From positions 1 through 64,000 of the forward strand of contig NZ_NIJK01000032.1 of NCBI RefSeq assembly GCF_002836975.1: DNA of 64,000 nucleotides, given 5' to 3'. This stretch comes from Shewanella indica (GTDB lineage Bacteria > Pseudomonadota > Gammaproteobacteria > Enterobacterales > Shewanellaceae). The notes under the pieces are model-generated. The model was given only the letters and a program-made list of their open reading frames with translations. It did not search any database and was not told the DNA's origin. The position numbers and the translations under genes were made by a program. This document shows, in pieces, positions 43,687 to 53,565 of this stretch (the stretch's first letter is position 1; each line of letters opens with the position of its first letter).

Positions 43687-44742
43687 ATGAAGCGTAACCT
43701 CACCTACACCCTGAGCACTGTTTTACTGCTTGGGTCTCTGGCCAGCGGCTGCAGCGAACAACAGCAGGAAGAACAACAACAAGCCTTTGCCATTCCGGTC
43801 GAGACCAGCATAGTCACTCAAGGCCAGGTTTCCTCCTTCTACGCCACCACAGCCACACTGGAAGCGCCACAAGAAGCCCATGTGGTCAGCCGGATTGCCG
43901 GGCTGATAGAAACTCTGCAAGTCGAGGAAGGTGACAGAGTCAACAAGGGGCAGTTGCTGGCGGTGATAGACTCCCGTCGTCAACGCTATGAGCTGGATAA
44001 GGCCGAAGCCGAGGTGCAAATCATCGAGCAGGAGCTCAACCGGCTGAAGAAAATGAATAACCGAGAGTTTGTCAGTGCCGATGCCATGGCCAAACTGGAA
44101 TTCAACCTGCAAGCGGCCAAGGCGCGTCGGGACTTGGCCAAACTGCAGGTGGAAGAAAGCCAAATCCGCTCTCCCATAGATGGCGTGGTCGCCAAACGTT
44201 TTGTCAAACAGGGCAATATGGCCAAAGAGTTTGAAGAGCTGTTCTATCTGGTCAATCAGGATGAGCTCTACGGCATAGTCAATCTGCCGGAGCAGCAACT
44301 GAGCAGTTTGCGCATAGGTCAGGAAGCCGAAGTTATCAGTTCCCGCCAGCAGCAAGTGGCGGCCAAGGTACTCAGAATAAGCCCTGTGGTGGAAGCCACC
44401 AGCGGCACTTTCAAGGTAACCCTTTCGATCCCCAATCAGGATGCCAGTCTCAAGGCCGGGATGTTTACCCGGGTCGAACTCAGATACGACACCCACGATA
44501 ATGTGATAGTGGTGCCCTATAACGCCGTCATCAATCAGGATGATCGCAAGGCGCTCTATGTTATCGAAGAGGGCAAGGCGCAGCGCCGCGAGGTCAAACT
44601 GGGTTACCGCCAGGATGATAAAGTGGAAATCATTGAGGGCATAAGTCCGGGTGAGCAGGTGGTGGTTCGCGGTCAACACAATCTCAAGGATCAATCATTG
44701 GTGGAAGTGATAGCTCCGCTGGATCTGGCCAAGGCCAACTAA
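43687..44742 (+). CDS. RND efflux periplasmic adaptor lipoprotein
   Basis: Membrane-fusion protein linking RND pumps to an outer-membrane channel. Lipobox 'LASGC' (Cys21). A lipoyl/barrel-sandwich domain ('RIAGLIETLQVEEGDRVNKGQLLAVID') is split by an alpha hairpin (about residues 100-145) and completed by 'ESQIRSPIDGVVAKRFVKQGN'; beta-barrel and membrane-proximal parts follow. ATG 43687 after AAGGAC gives 351 aa. First gene of a three-gene operon with two permeases; no outer-membrane factor is encoded, so a general TolC-like channel is presumably shared. Confidence 0.9.
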   Translation: MKRNLTYTLSTVLLLGSLASGCSEQQQEEQQQAFAIPVETSIVTQGQVSSFYATTATLEAPQEAHVVSRIAGLIETLQVEEGDRVNKGQLLAVIDSRRQRYELDKAEAEVQIIEQELNRLKKMNNREFVSADAMAKLEFNLQAAKARRDLAKLQVEESQIRSPIDGVVAKRFVKQGNMAKEFEELFYLVNQDELYGIVNLPEQQLSSLRIGQEAEVISSRQQQVAAKVLRISPVVEATSGTFKVTLSIPNQDASLKAGMFTRVELRYDTHDNVIVVPYNAVINQDDRKALYVIEEGKAQRREVKLGYRQDDKVEIIEGISPGEQVVVRGQHNLKDQSLVEVIAPLDLAKAN

Positions 44743-44763
44743 CTGTCACAAGGACCACCTCTT

Positions 44764-47700
44764 ATGTCTATTATTACCACTTCGGTCAAGCGTCCGGTGA
44801 CCGTCTGGATGTTTATGCTGGCCGTTATCCTGTTCGGCATGGTGGGTTTCTCCCGTCTGGCGGTAAAGCTGTTGCCCGACTTGAGCTACCCCACACTCAC
44901 CATACGCACCCTCTACGAGGGCGCGGCACCCGTGGAGGTGGAGCAGCTTATCTCCAAACCTATCGAGGAAGCGGTCGGCATTGTTAAAGGCTTGAGACAG
45001 ATAAGTTCGATTTCCCGTTCAGGTATGTCCGATGTGGTGCTCGAATTTGAATGGGGCACAGAGATGGATATGGCCAGTCTCGATGTGCGGGAAAAACTCG
45101 ATACCATAGAATTGCCGCTGGATGTGAAAAAGCCTTTGTTGCTGCGCTTTAATCCCAATCTCGATCCCATCATGCGCCTGGCACTGCCGGCCCCCAAGGC
45201 CACAGAAGCCGAGCTCAAGCGCCTGCGGACTTATGCCGAAGAGGAGCTTAAGCGGGATCTCGAGTCACTTTCCGGAGTCGCTGCCGTGCGCCTTTCCGGC
45301 GGGCTGGAGCAGGAAGTGCATATTCTGCTCAATCAACAGAAACTGGCGCAGCTGGATCTCAGCAGTGAAGCCATTCGCAATCGCATCAGCGAAGAAAACG
45401 TCAACCTTTCTGCCGGTAAGGTGATCCAGGGCGACCGCGAATACCTGGTGCGCACCGTTAACCAGTTCCACTCCCTCGATGAGCTGGCCAATGTGATTGT
45501 CTATCAAAAGGGCAATACCCTGGTACGTCTTGGCGAAATAGCCGAAGTGAAGGATGCCTTTAAAGAGCGCAGCGATATCACCCGCATCGGCGGCAAGGAG
45601 TCCATTGAGCTCGCCATCTATAAGGAGGGCGATGCCAACACGGTAGCCGTAGCCAATAAGCTTAAGAGCCAGTTACAACAGATGCGCTCCGAGGCCAAAG
45701 ACAGCGCCACGCCAGTGCCTGAAATAATTTACGATCAGTCGGAGTTTATCGAAAGCGCCGTCAGCGAAGTGACCTCATCAGCCCTTATCGGCAGTCTGCT
45801 GGCAATGCTGGTGATCTACCTGTTCCTTCGAGACATCATCCCGACCCTGATCATCTCCATCTCTATCCCCTTCTCTGTGATAGCCACCTTTAACATGATG
45901 TATTTTGCCGATATCAGTCTTAACATCATGTCGCTCGGCGGTATCGCGCTGGCGGTGGGGCTGTTGGTGGATAACGCCATCGTGGTGCTGGAAAACATCG
46001 ACAGGTGCAAGGCTCAGGGGATGGATCGCCGTCAGGCCGCCATCACAGGAACCAAAGAGGTGGCCGGAGCGATTTTTGCCTCTACCCTAACCACGCTGGC
46101 GGTATTTGTGCCCTTGGTATTTGTCGACGGCATTGCCGGGGCCCTGTTTGCCGATCAGGCCCTGACCGTTACTTTCGCCCTGCTGGCCTCTTTGCTGGTT
46201 GCCCTCACCTCGATTCCTATGCTGGCTTCCCGCGAAGGCTTCACTATGTTGCCGGAACTGGTCAAGCGTGACAAACCGCAGCCTCCGGCGGGTAAGCTTG
46301 GCAAACTCAAGCATTACAGCGCCACTGTGTTTACCTTCCCTTTCCTGTTGCTGCTCAGCTATCTGCCAAGATTGCTGCTGACGCTGGTGTTAATCGTCAC
46401 CCGGCTGCTGGTGTGGCTGGTATCCCTGGTGATGAAGCCGCTGTCCAGACTGTTTAACCTTTGCTACGGCTGGCTGGCCGATGGCTATCGGCCGCTGCTG
46501 AACCTGGCACTCAAGTTCCGTGGCATCACTCTGGCGCTGGCCATTGCGGTCACCGCCATCTCTGGCGTCTTGATGAGCCGCCTGGGAATGGAGCTGATCC
46601 CACCGATGAATCAAGGCGAATTCTATGTGGAAATCCTGCTGCCTCCCGGCAGTGAGGTGAGCCAAACCGATGCCGTATTGCAGCGTCTGGCACTGGCTAT
46701 CAAGGACAGAGAGGACGTGAAACACGCCTACAGCCAGGCCGGCAGCGGTGGTCTCATGACTTCAGATACCCGGCGTGGCGGCGAAAACTGGGGGCGGCTG
46801 CAGGTGGTGCTGGCCGATCACCGCGCGTTTGACCAAGTTGCCGCCAAGCTGCGCAGCACGTTGCGCACTATTCCCGAGCTGGAAGCGCAGATCCAATATC
46901 CCGAGCTGTTCAGCTTCAAGACTCCGCTGGAGATAGAGTTGTCCGGCTATGAACTGGAACAGTTGAAAACCTCGGCTGCTTCATTGGTTAAGGCGCTGGA
47001 GGGCGATCCCCGCTTTGTCGATGTCAGCAGCAGCCTGCGTGACGGTCAGCCGGAGCTGAGTATCCGTTTTGATCACGCCAGAATGGCCGCCCTTGGCCTG
47101 GATGCACCAACCGTGGCCACCAGCATAGCCCAGCGGGTTGGCGGTACCGTAGCCAGCAAATACACTCTGAGGGAGCGCAAGATAGATATTCTGGTGCGCA
47201 GCGAGTTGGATGAACGCAATCAGATAAGCGATATCGATGCCATGCTGATCAACCCATCCAGCCCGCAGCCCATCCCCTTGAGCGCCGTGGCCGATGTCTC
47301 GCTGACTCTGGGACCTTCGGCAATCAATCGCATCAGCCAGCAGCGGGTAGCCATAGTGTCGGCCAATCTGGCCTATGGCGATCTCAATCAGGCTGTGGCC
47401 AGTGCCAAGCACATTCTCAGCCAACTGACACTACCCGCCTCGGTGCAGAGCCGATTCGGCGGTCAGAATGAAGAGATGGAGCATTCTTTCCAATCGCTGA
47501 AGATAGCGCTGATCTTGGCGGTATTCCTGGTTTATCTGGTGATGGCCAGTCAGTTTGAGTCATTGCTGCACCCCTTGCTTATCCTGATGGCTGTACCTAT
47601 GGCACTGAGCGGCAGTATCTACGGCCTGGCGATAACCGGCACCCAGCTGTCTGTCATCGTCTTTATCGGCCTTATCATGCTGGCCGGGATAGTAGTCAAT

Positions 47701-48012
47701 AACGCCATAGTACTGGTAGACAGGATCAATCAGCTCAGGCAAAGCGGCAAACAACGTCTCGACGCCATCAAGCAAGCGGCAGCATCGCGTTTAAGACCCA
47801 TACTGATGACCACACTGACCACCAATCTGGGGCTGCTGCCCATGGCAATAGGCTTAGGGGACGGCAGTGAAGTACGCGCGCCGATGGCGATCACTGTCAT
47901 TTTCGGCCTCAGCCTGTCGACTCTGCTGACTCTGGTGGTTATTCCTGTGCTTTATGCCCTGTTCGACCGCAAACAGTACGCCGAGCCGACCACCATGGGA
48001 GAAGGCGCATGA
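44764..48012 (+). CDS. RND efflux permease, first subunit (1082 aa)
   Basis: HAE-type resistance-nodulation-division transporter: TM1 near the N-terminus ('KRPVTVWMFMLAVILFGMVG'), two large periplasmic loops, and TM4 'GGIALAVGLLVDNAIVVLENI', with D-N in place of the usual D-D proton-relay pair. Between TM6 and TM7 is an extra hydrophobic stretch (about residues 520-565, 'FPFLLLLSYLPRLLLTLVLI', then more) that makes it about 40 aa longer than AcrB. The downstream permease starts within its stop (ATGA). Two different permeases with one adaptor recall MdtABC-like heteromeric pumps (inference). Confidence 0.92.
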   Translation: MSIITTSVKRPVTVWMFMLAVILFGMVGFSRLAVKLLPDLSYPTLTIRTLYEGAAPVEVEQLISKPIEEAVGIVKGLRQISSISRSGMSDVVLEFEWGTEMDMASLDVREKLDTIELPLDVKKPLLLRFNPNLDPIMRLALPAPKATEAELKRLRTYAEEELKRDLESLSGVAAVRLSGGLEQEVHILLNQQKLAQLDLSSEAIRNRISEENVNLSAGKVIQGDREYLVRTVNQFHSLDELANVIVYQKGNTLVRLGEIAEVKDAFKERSDITRIGGKESIELAIYKEGDANTVAVANKLKSQLQQMRSEAKDSATPVPEIIYDQSEFIESAVSEVTSSALIGSLLAMLVIYLFLRDIIPTLIISISIPFSVIATFNMMYFADISLNIMSLGGIALAVGLLVDNAIVVLENIDRCKAQGMDRRQAAITGTKEVAGAIFASTLTTLAVFVPLVFVDGIAGALFADQALTVTFALLASLLVALTSIPMLASREGFTMLPELVKRDKPQPPAGKLGKLKHYSATVFTFPFLLLLSYLPRLLLTLVLIVTRLLVWLVSLVMKPLSRLFNLCYGWLADGYRPLLNLALKFRGITLALAIAVTAISGVLMSRLGMELIPPMNQGEFYVEILLPPGSEVSQTDAVLQRLALAIKDREDVKHAYSQAGSGGLMTSDTRRGGENWGRLQVVLADHRAFDQVAAKLRSTLRTIPELEAQIQYPELFSFKTPLEIELSGYELEQLKTSAASLVKALEGDPRFVDVSSSLRDGQPELSIRFDHARMAALGLDAPTVATSIAQRVGGTVASKYTLRERKIDILVRSELDERNQISDIDAMLINPSSPQPIPLSAVADVSLTLGPSAINRISQQRVAIVSANLAYGDLNQAVASAKHILSQLTLPASVQSRFGGQNEEMEHSFQSLKIALILAVFLVYLVMASQFESLLHPLLILMAVPMALSGSIYGLAITGTQLSVIVFIGLIMLAGIVVNNAIVLVDRINQLRQSGKQRLDAIKQAAASRLRPILMTTLTTNLGLLPMAIGLGDGSEVRAPMAITVIFGLSLSTLLTLVVIPVLYALFDRKQYAEPTTMGEGA

Positions 48013-51000
48013 ATCTGACCAAACTGGCGCTCAAGCGCCCGGTGACCACCAGCATGTTCTTTGTGGCCATTCTGCTCTTTGGTCTGGCCGCCAGCCGCTT
48101 GCTGCCGCTGGAGATGTTCCCCGGGATAGAGATACCGCGGATCTTTATCCAGGTGCCTTACAAAGGCTCCTCTCCGGCGGAAGTGGAACGCGACATCACC
48201 AATGTCCTGGAAGAGTCGCTCGCCACCATGGGTGGACTCGATGAGCTGCGCTCACGTTCCAGCCAGGATGGCAGCGAGATAGAAGTGAGAATGAAGTGGG
48301 GTGAAAACGTCGCCGCCCGCAGCCTGGAAGCGCGGGAAAAGGTGGATGCGGTGCGCCATCTGCTGCCAACCGATGTGGATCGGGTGTTTATCATGCAGTT
48401 CTCAACTGCCGACATGCCTATGCTGAATATCAGGATCTCCAGTGAGCGGGAACTCTCCGGCGCCTTCGATCTGCTGGAGAAACAGCTCAAACGGCCACTG
48501 GAGCGGGTGGAAGGCGTTTCCAAGGTCACCCTCTATGGCGTGGAGCAAAAACAGATAGAGATACGTCTCGATGCCCAGCGCCTGGCCGCCAGTGGCATGA
48601 GTGTTCCCGCCATTCACAAGCGTCTGGCGGCAGAAAACTTTGTGATAAGCGGCGGCAACCTGAGGGACAACGGCCGGGTCTATCAGGTGTCTCCCAAGGG
48701 CGAGTTCCGTAATCTCGAAGAGATCAAGGCGCTGGTATTGCTGCCGGGTTTGACCCTGGGCGATATCAGCGAAGTCAATTTCGCCCTGCCTGAAGCCACC
48801 GAGGGCCGCCATCTGGATAAGAAATATGCCGTCGGCCTGGATGTGTTCAAGGAATCCGGCGCCAATCTGGTGGAGGTTTCGACCAGGGTGCTTAAAGTGA
48901 TTGAGGCCGCCAGAGAGGACAAGCAATTTCAGGGGATCAAGCTGTTTATCATGGAAGATCAGGCCCACGGAGTGAAATCGTCGCTCAAGGACTTGTTGAT
49001 GTCCGGTCTGCTGGGCGCCCTGCTCTCCTTTGCCGTGCTGTATCTGTTCCTGCGCAACCTGCGCATGACCCTGGTGGTGGTTTCCTCCGTGCCCATCTCC
49101 ATCTGCATGACATTGGCCGGCATGTACTTTCTCGGCTACAGCCTCAATATTCTCTCTATGATGGGGCTGCTGCTGGCGATAGGTATGCTGATTGATAATG
49201 CCGTGGTGGTCACAGAGAGTGTGTTGCAGGAGCAGCAACATGGCGCTGTCGATAACAATACAGATGACAGCCCCAACAACACTGGCGATCGGGCAATCCT
49301 CAACGGGGTCGACAAGGTAGCACTGGCGGTGCTGGCCGGCACCCTGACCACGGCGATAGTGTTCCTGCCGAATATTTTCGGGGTCAAAGTGGAGCTGACC
49401 ATCTTCCTCGAACACGTTGCCATCGCCATCTGCATTTCGCTGGCGGCCTCGCTGTTGGTGGCCAAGACGCTGATCCCCTTGATGCTGTCAAAACTGCAAC
49501 TCAGGTTTGAGCGGGTCGAGAAAGAGTCGCGGCTGCAGAAGTCTTACCACACCAGTCTCAACTGGATACTGCGGCACCCGAAAACCGCTACTTGCCTGGC
49601 ACTGCTGATGTTACTGTCAACCGCCCTGCCGCTGTCGTTGGTGAAACAGGACAGTCAGGACAGCCAAAGCAAGGAGCGCTTCTACATCAACTACCAGTTG
49701 CAAGGACGTCACAGCCTGGCGGTCACCGAGGCCATGGTCAGCCAGATGGAAGACTACCTCTATGCCCATAAGGAAGAGTTCCACATAGATGCCGTCTACA
49801 GCTATTACTCTCCCGAGGATGCCTCTTCCACCATACTGCTGAAGCCGGATCTGGAGGAAGATGTCGCCGAGCTGAAAAAGCGGATCCGCGCAGGATTTCC
49901 CAAGTTCTCCATTGCCAAGCCTCAGTTTGGCTGGGGCAGCGATGAGTCCGGCGTCAGAGTCACACTGACCGGGCGCTCCACCTCAGAGCTTGTTCGCCTC
50001 AGTGAACAGGTGATCCCTTTGCTCTCCAACATAGAGGGCCTGCATGATGTGCGCTCTGAGCTCAACGGCGCCCAGCAGGAGGTGATAGTACAGATAGACA
50101 GAGAGCTGGCCGCCCGCCTGGGGCTGAGCATCAAGGATATTGCCGGCAGTATCTCCCTGGCACTGCGGGGCGCAGCACTGCGTTCATTTCGCCACGATCC
50201 CAGCGGTGAGCTCAGAATCGAACTGGCCTTTGAACGCGACTGGCGTCAGTCGCTGGAGCGGCTAAAACAATTGCCCATAGTGCGGCAGGACAACAAGGTC
50301 TATTCGCTGGAGAGTCTGGCCAAGGTGGAAATTGTCCCCAGATTCGATGTCATTCGTCACTATGATCGCCAGACGGCACTTTCCATAGGCGCTAACCTTG
50401 AAGACCTCAGTATGGAAGAGGCGCAGAAACAGATCATGGCGGCGCTCAAGCATGTCAACTTCCCCCATGGTTATGACTACTCACTCAGAGGCGGCTTTCA
50501 ACGTCAGGACGAGGAAGAGTCTGTCATGCTGATCAACATGGTGTTGGCGATTGCCATGATCTATATAGTGATGGCGGCTTTGTTTGAGTCGCTGCTGCTG
50601 CCGAGCGCCATCATTACCAGCATACTCTTCTCCATCACAGGGGTATTCTGGGCCCTGTGGCTGAGCGGCACGCCTATGTCTGTGATGGCCATGATAGGCA
50701 TACTGATCCTGATGGGGATAGTGGTCAACAACGGCATAGTGCTGGTGGATCAAATCAATCAGATGACGCCGCCACTGGAGCAGTTGTCTGAAGTCATAGC
50801 CTCTGTCTGTGTCACCCGCTTGCGGCCGGTATTGATGACGGTTGGGACCACAGTTCTGGGCCTGCTTCCGCTGGCGCTGGGAGACACTCAGATAGGCGGT
50901 GGTGGCCCGCCATACTCACCTATGGCGATTGCCATCATAGGCGGCTTGAGTTTCTCCACCCTGACCAGTCTCTATTTGGTGCCCCTGTGTTACCAGGCCT

Positions 51001-51080
51001 TCTTCCGCCTGCGTCATAATGCGGCCATCAGGCTCGGGCAATCGCTCAAACTCAGTCAGCGCCTGCTGCCCTGGACCTGA
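48009..51080 (+). CDS. RND efflux permease, second subunit (1023 aa)
   Basis: Second HAE-type RND permease, starting 'MNLTKLALKRPVTTSMFFVA'. TM4 carries 'GLLLAIGMLIDNAVVVTESV' (again a single Asp). The cytosolic loop after TM4 contains an unusual Asn/Asp-rich insertion ('DNNTDDSPNNTGD', encoded near 49251-49290) absent from the first permease. Four-base overlap with the upstream gene; strong bidirectional terminator downstream. Probably forms a mixed trimer with the first subunit; substrates unknown. Confidence 0.92.
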   Translation: MNLTKLALKRPVTTSMFFVAILLFGLAASRLLPLEMFPGIEIPRIFIQVPYKGSSPAEVERDITNVLEESLATMGGLDELRSRSSQDGSEIEVRMKWGENVAARSLEAREKVDAVRHLLPTDVDRVFIMQFSTADMPMLNIRISSERELSGAFDLLEKQLKRPLERVEGVSKVTLYGVEQKQIEIRLDAQRLAASGMSVPAIHKRLAAENFVISGGNLRDNGRVYQVSPKGEFRNLEEIKALVLLPGLTLGDISEVNFALPEATEGRHLDKKYAVGLDVFKESGANLVEVSTRVLKVIEAAREDKQFQGIKLFIMEDQAHGVKSSLKDLLMSGLLGALLSFAVLYLFLRNLRMTLVVVSSVPISICMTLAGMYFLGYSLNILSMMGLLLAIGMLIDNAVVVTESVLQEQQHGAVDNNTDDSPNNTGDRAILNGVDKVALAVLAGTLTTAIVFLPNIFGVKVELTIFLEHVAIAICISLAASLLVAKTLIPLMLSKLQLRFERVEKESRLQKSYHTSLNWILRHPKTATCLALLMLLSTALPLSLVKQDSQDSQSKERFYINYQLQGRHSLAVTEAMVSQMEDYLYAHKEEFHIDAVYSYYSPEDASSTILLKPDLEEDVAELKKRIRAGFPKFSIAKPQFGWGSDESGVRVTLTGRSTSELVRLSEQVIPLLSNIEGLHDVRSELNGAQQEVIVQIDRELAARLGLSIKDIAGSISLALRGAALRSFRHDPSGELRIELAFERDWRQSLERLKQLPIVRQDNKVYSLESLAKVEIVPRFDVIRHYDRQTALSIGANLEDLSMEEAQKQIMAALKHVNFPHGYDYSLRGGFQRQDEEESVMLINMVLAIAMIYIVMAALFESLLLPSAIITSILFSITGVFWALWLSGTPMSVMAMIGILILMGIVVNNGIVLVDQINQMTPPLEQLSEVIASVCVTRLRPVLMTVGTTVLGLLPLALGDTQIGGGGPPYSPMAIAIIGGLSFSTLTSLYLVPLCYQAFFRLRHNAAIRLGQSLKLSQRLLPWT

Positions 51081-51104
51081 GCCCAAAAGCGCCGCTGAAC
51101 AGAT

Positions 51105-51130
51105 AAAAAAGCTGCCATTGCAGCTTTTTT
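51105..51130. terminator. Bidirectional terminator after the RND operon
   Basis: AAAAAAGCTGC / GCAGCTTTTTT with a CATT loop. Confidence 0.9.
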
Positions 51131-51193
51131 ATTGCCCGGACATCAATAGCAAACTAGCTTTATCCCAACACTCAACTATTTGTTGGAGTTCCC

Positions 51194-52093
51194 ATGCCAG
51201 GTTTGCTTAAAAGCTTTACATCACTCGTGCTGTTTACACTTGTCAGCTTGGCTGCCGCGGCGGAAAACAATTCCTATGCCCAGAATCCCTATGCAGAGGT
51301 CAAGATAACCACTCATGAATTGCTGCCGGGTCGCTATATGTTGACCGGCGCTGGCGGCAACATAGGTGTCAGCGCCGGGGAGGATGGACTGCTTATTATA
51401 GATGACCAGTTTGCGCCGCTGGCAGAGAAAATTTCTGCGGCATTACAGGGCCTCAAGCCGGACCATCCGGCTTTTGTCATCAATACCCATTTTCACGGCG
51501 ATCATACCGGGGGCAATCTGTACTTTGGCCAAAACGCCAACATTCTTGCCCACGAGAATGTGCTCAAGCGCTTGAATGAGAAAGCAACCCAAAAGAAGGC
51601 GCTACCTGTTATCACCTATGACAAGGGACTGAAAATTCACCTCAACAACCAGGTGTTGGAACTTATTCACCTAGGCCCAGGGCATACGGATGGTGACACC
51701 CTGGTGCTATGGCAGGATCGCAAACTGGTGCATATGGGCGATCTCTTCTTTAAAGACAGGTTTCCTTTTATCGATCTCGACCACGGCGGCTCGGTCATCG
51801 GCTACAGAGACAATGTCGCGGCCGTGCTTGAACTCATAGATCAGGATACCCTGGTTATTCCAGGTCATGGGGAACTGGCTAATAAGGCCGATCTCCTGAG
51901 GTTCAAACATATGCTGGATGACTGCATCAATTGGATGAAAGCGGGCAAGCAGCGCGGCATGACTCTCGAGCAGATGCAGGCCAAGGAACTGCCCCAAGCA
52001 TGGCGGGAATGGGGCTGGCAATTCATCCCCAAGGAGCGCTGGGTCAAGACCTTATATTTAGGGGTTTCAGACGACCAAAACCCTGCCCGGTAA
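51194..52093 (+). CDS. Exported metallo-beta-lactamase-fold hydrolase
   Basis: A signal peptide ('LLKSFTSLVLFTLVSLAAAA') precedes an MBL fold: 'INTHFHGDHTGGN' (HxHxD), 'LGPGHTDGDT' and 'VIPGHGE' supply the two-zinc site. Family members include lactonases, glyoxalase II-like enzymes and lactamases. The sequence lacks typical beta-lactamase hallmarks that I can identify, so the substrate is open. 299 aa, periplasmic. ATG after TTGGAG. It reads toward the sigma-54 regulator, 63 bases away. Confidence 0.85.
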   Translation: MPGLLKSFTSLVLFTLVSLAAAAENNSYAQNPYAEVKITTHELLPGRYMLTGAGGNIGVSAGEDGLLIIDDQFAPLAEKISAALQGLKPDHPAFVINTHFHGDHTGGNLYFGQNANILAHENVLKRLNEKATQKKALPVITYDKGLKIHLNNQVLELIHLGPGHTDGDTLVLWQDRKLVHMGDLFFKDRFPFIDLDHGGSVIGYRDNVAAVLELIDQDTLVIPGHGELANKADLLRFKHMLDDCINWMKAGKQRGMTLEQMQAKELPQAWREWGWQFIPKERWVKTLYLGVSDDQNPAR

Positions 52094-52156
52094 CTTGAGG
52101 CTCTTCCCTGAGCTGACTAAACTTAAAGTCTGATACGCCCAGGGATCTGAACGCTC

Positions 52157-53524
52157 ATGAACCAAGATGTTCCAAGCGATTCTAAAGGGTCCAGAATCAG
52201 TCGGCGTAACATATTGGTCCTGGATCCTGTCGATGGCTTGCCTGATATTGCCGCCGAGTTGGCACCCTTTGGCTGGCATTGCTTCAAGGCACAGCGAGCC
52301 CATGATGCATTGACCCTACTGGGTCAATACGACATCAGGGTAATTGTTGCCGTCATTGAAACCAGTAGCCATAGGTGCCAGGCCAGAGAAATAGCCGAGA
52401 TCCAAAGAAAACACCCCAAATTGCAATGGTTGGCGGTGACAGATGGCATATTGGACACAAGTTGTAGCTGGCTATTGTCGGCAAACTTTATCGATTACTA
52501 CCACAAGCCTTTGAGCTGGTGCCGCTTCAATGACTCTCTGGGGCATGCCTGGGGTATGTCACAACTGGCGAGGAACAATCCCACCGTCGCCATTGATGGC
52601 GCCCCGCTGACCGCGATTGAAGGCAAGCACCCACTGATCCAAACCTTGCGGCGGGATCTGGAAAAACTGGGACAATCTGACGATACGGTACTTCTCAGCG
52701 GTGAAACCGGCTCAGGAAAAGGCCTTTGTGCCAAATGGTTGCATTTTCTGTCCCATCGCCGTCAAGGCCCTTTCGTTACCCTCAACTGCGGCGCCCTGCC
52801 CGCAAGTCTGATCCAATCAACGCTGTTTGGCCATGAAAAAGGCGCCTTTACCGGGGCAGACAAGCGCTATATAGGACATTTGGAACAAGCTGATGGTGGC
52901 ACCCTGTTTCTGGATGAAATCGCCGATCTGCCGCTGGACCTCCAGGTGAATCTGTTGCACTTTCTCGATGACAAACAAATTATGCGGATAGGCGCCTGCC
53001 ATCCACAGACAGTCAACTGCCGAATGATATTTGCCTCCCATCAGGACCTTGAAAACGCCGTCGATGAAGGTCGATTTCGGGAAGATCTCTATCATCGCCT
53101 CAATGTATTGCGGCTACATGTCCCCAGCCTGAGGGAGTACAAAATCGATATCATTCCCATGGCTGAACGTTTTTTGCAAAGCATCCCGGGCAATGCCAGT
53201 TCACTGGTATTCAGTAACGAAGCCCTCAATGCCATTCATAATTACAACTGGCCGGGTAATGTCAGGGAACTGCAAAACCGTATTCGCCGTGCAGCCGTCA
53301 TGGCCGAAGGCACAGAGATCTCAGCCAAAGCCCTGGGGCTGGATAGAATAAAGGAGCATAACCCTGATATAGATCTGGCCAAACAGAGGGATAACCTGGA
53401 TGCCGAAGTACTGCTCAAGGCCATTGCCGATAACCGCCACAATATCTCTGCTGCGGCCCGACAACTCAATATTTCCAGAACGACCTTCTATCGCTTGATA
53501 AAGAAGTGTCAAATTCAACTCTGA
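52157..53524 (+). CDS. Sigma-54-dependent activator, VpsR-like
   Basis: Domain order: a receiver-like N-terminal domain (about 15-140) without the usual phosphoacceptor pattern; AAA+ domain with Walker A 'GETGSGKG', 'GAFTGA' sigma-54 loop, Walker B 'GGTLFLDEIADLP' and arginine finger 'REDLYHRLNVL'; a Fis-type HTH at the C-terminus ('NISAAARQLNISRTTFYRLI'). This plan is that of VpsR and related biofilm regulators. Because GAFTGA is intact, it should activate sigma-54 promoters. No -24/-12 sites were found in the neighbouring gaps. Confidence 0.88.
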   Translation: MNQDVPSDSKGSRISRRNILVLDPVDGLPDIAAELAPFGWHCFKAQRAHDALTLLGQYDIRVIVAVIETSSHRCQAREIAEIQRKHPKLQWLAVTDGILDTSCSWLLSANFIDYYHKPLSWCRFNDSLGHAWGMSQLARNNPTVAIDGAPLTAIEGKHPLIQTLRRDLEKLGQSDDTVLLSGETGSGKGLCAKWLHFLSHRRQGPFVTLNCGALPASLIQSTLFGHEKGAFTGADKRYIGHLEQADGGTLFLDEIADLPLDLQVNLLHFLDDKQIMRIGACHPQTVNCRMIFASHQDLENAVDEGRFREDLYHRLNVLRLHVPSLREYKIDIIPMAERFLQSIPGNASSLVFSNEALNAIHNYNWPGNVRELQNRIRRAAVMAEGTEISAKALGLDRIKEHNPDIDLAKQRDNLDAEVLLKAIADNRHNISAAARQLNISRTTFYRLIKKCQIQL

Positions 53525-53565
53525 TGCTGCCAGGGAGTCAGTGGCAGCCACTAAAGGAGCTCACT

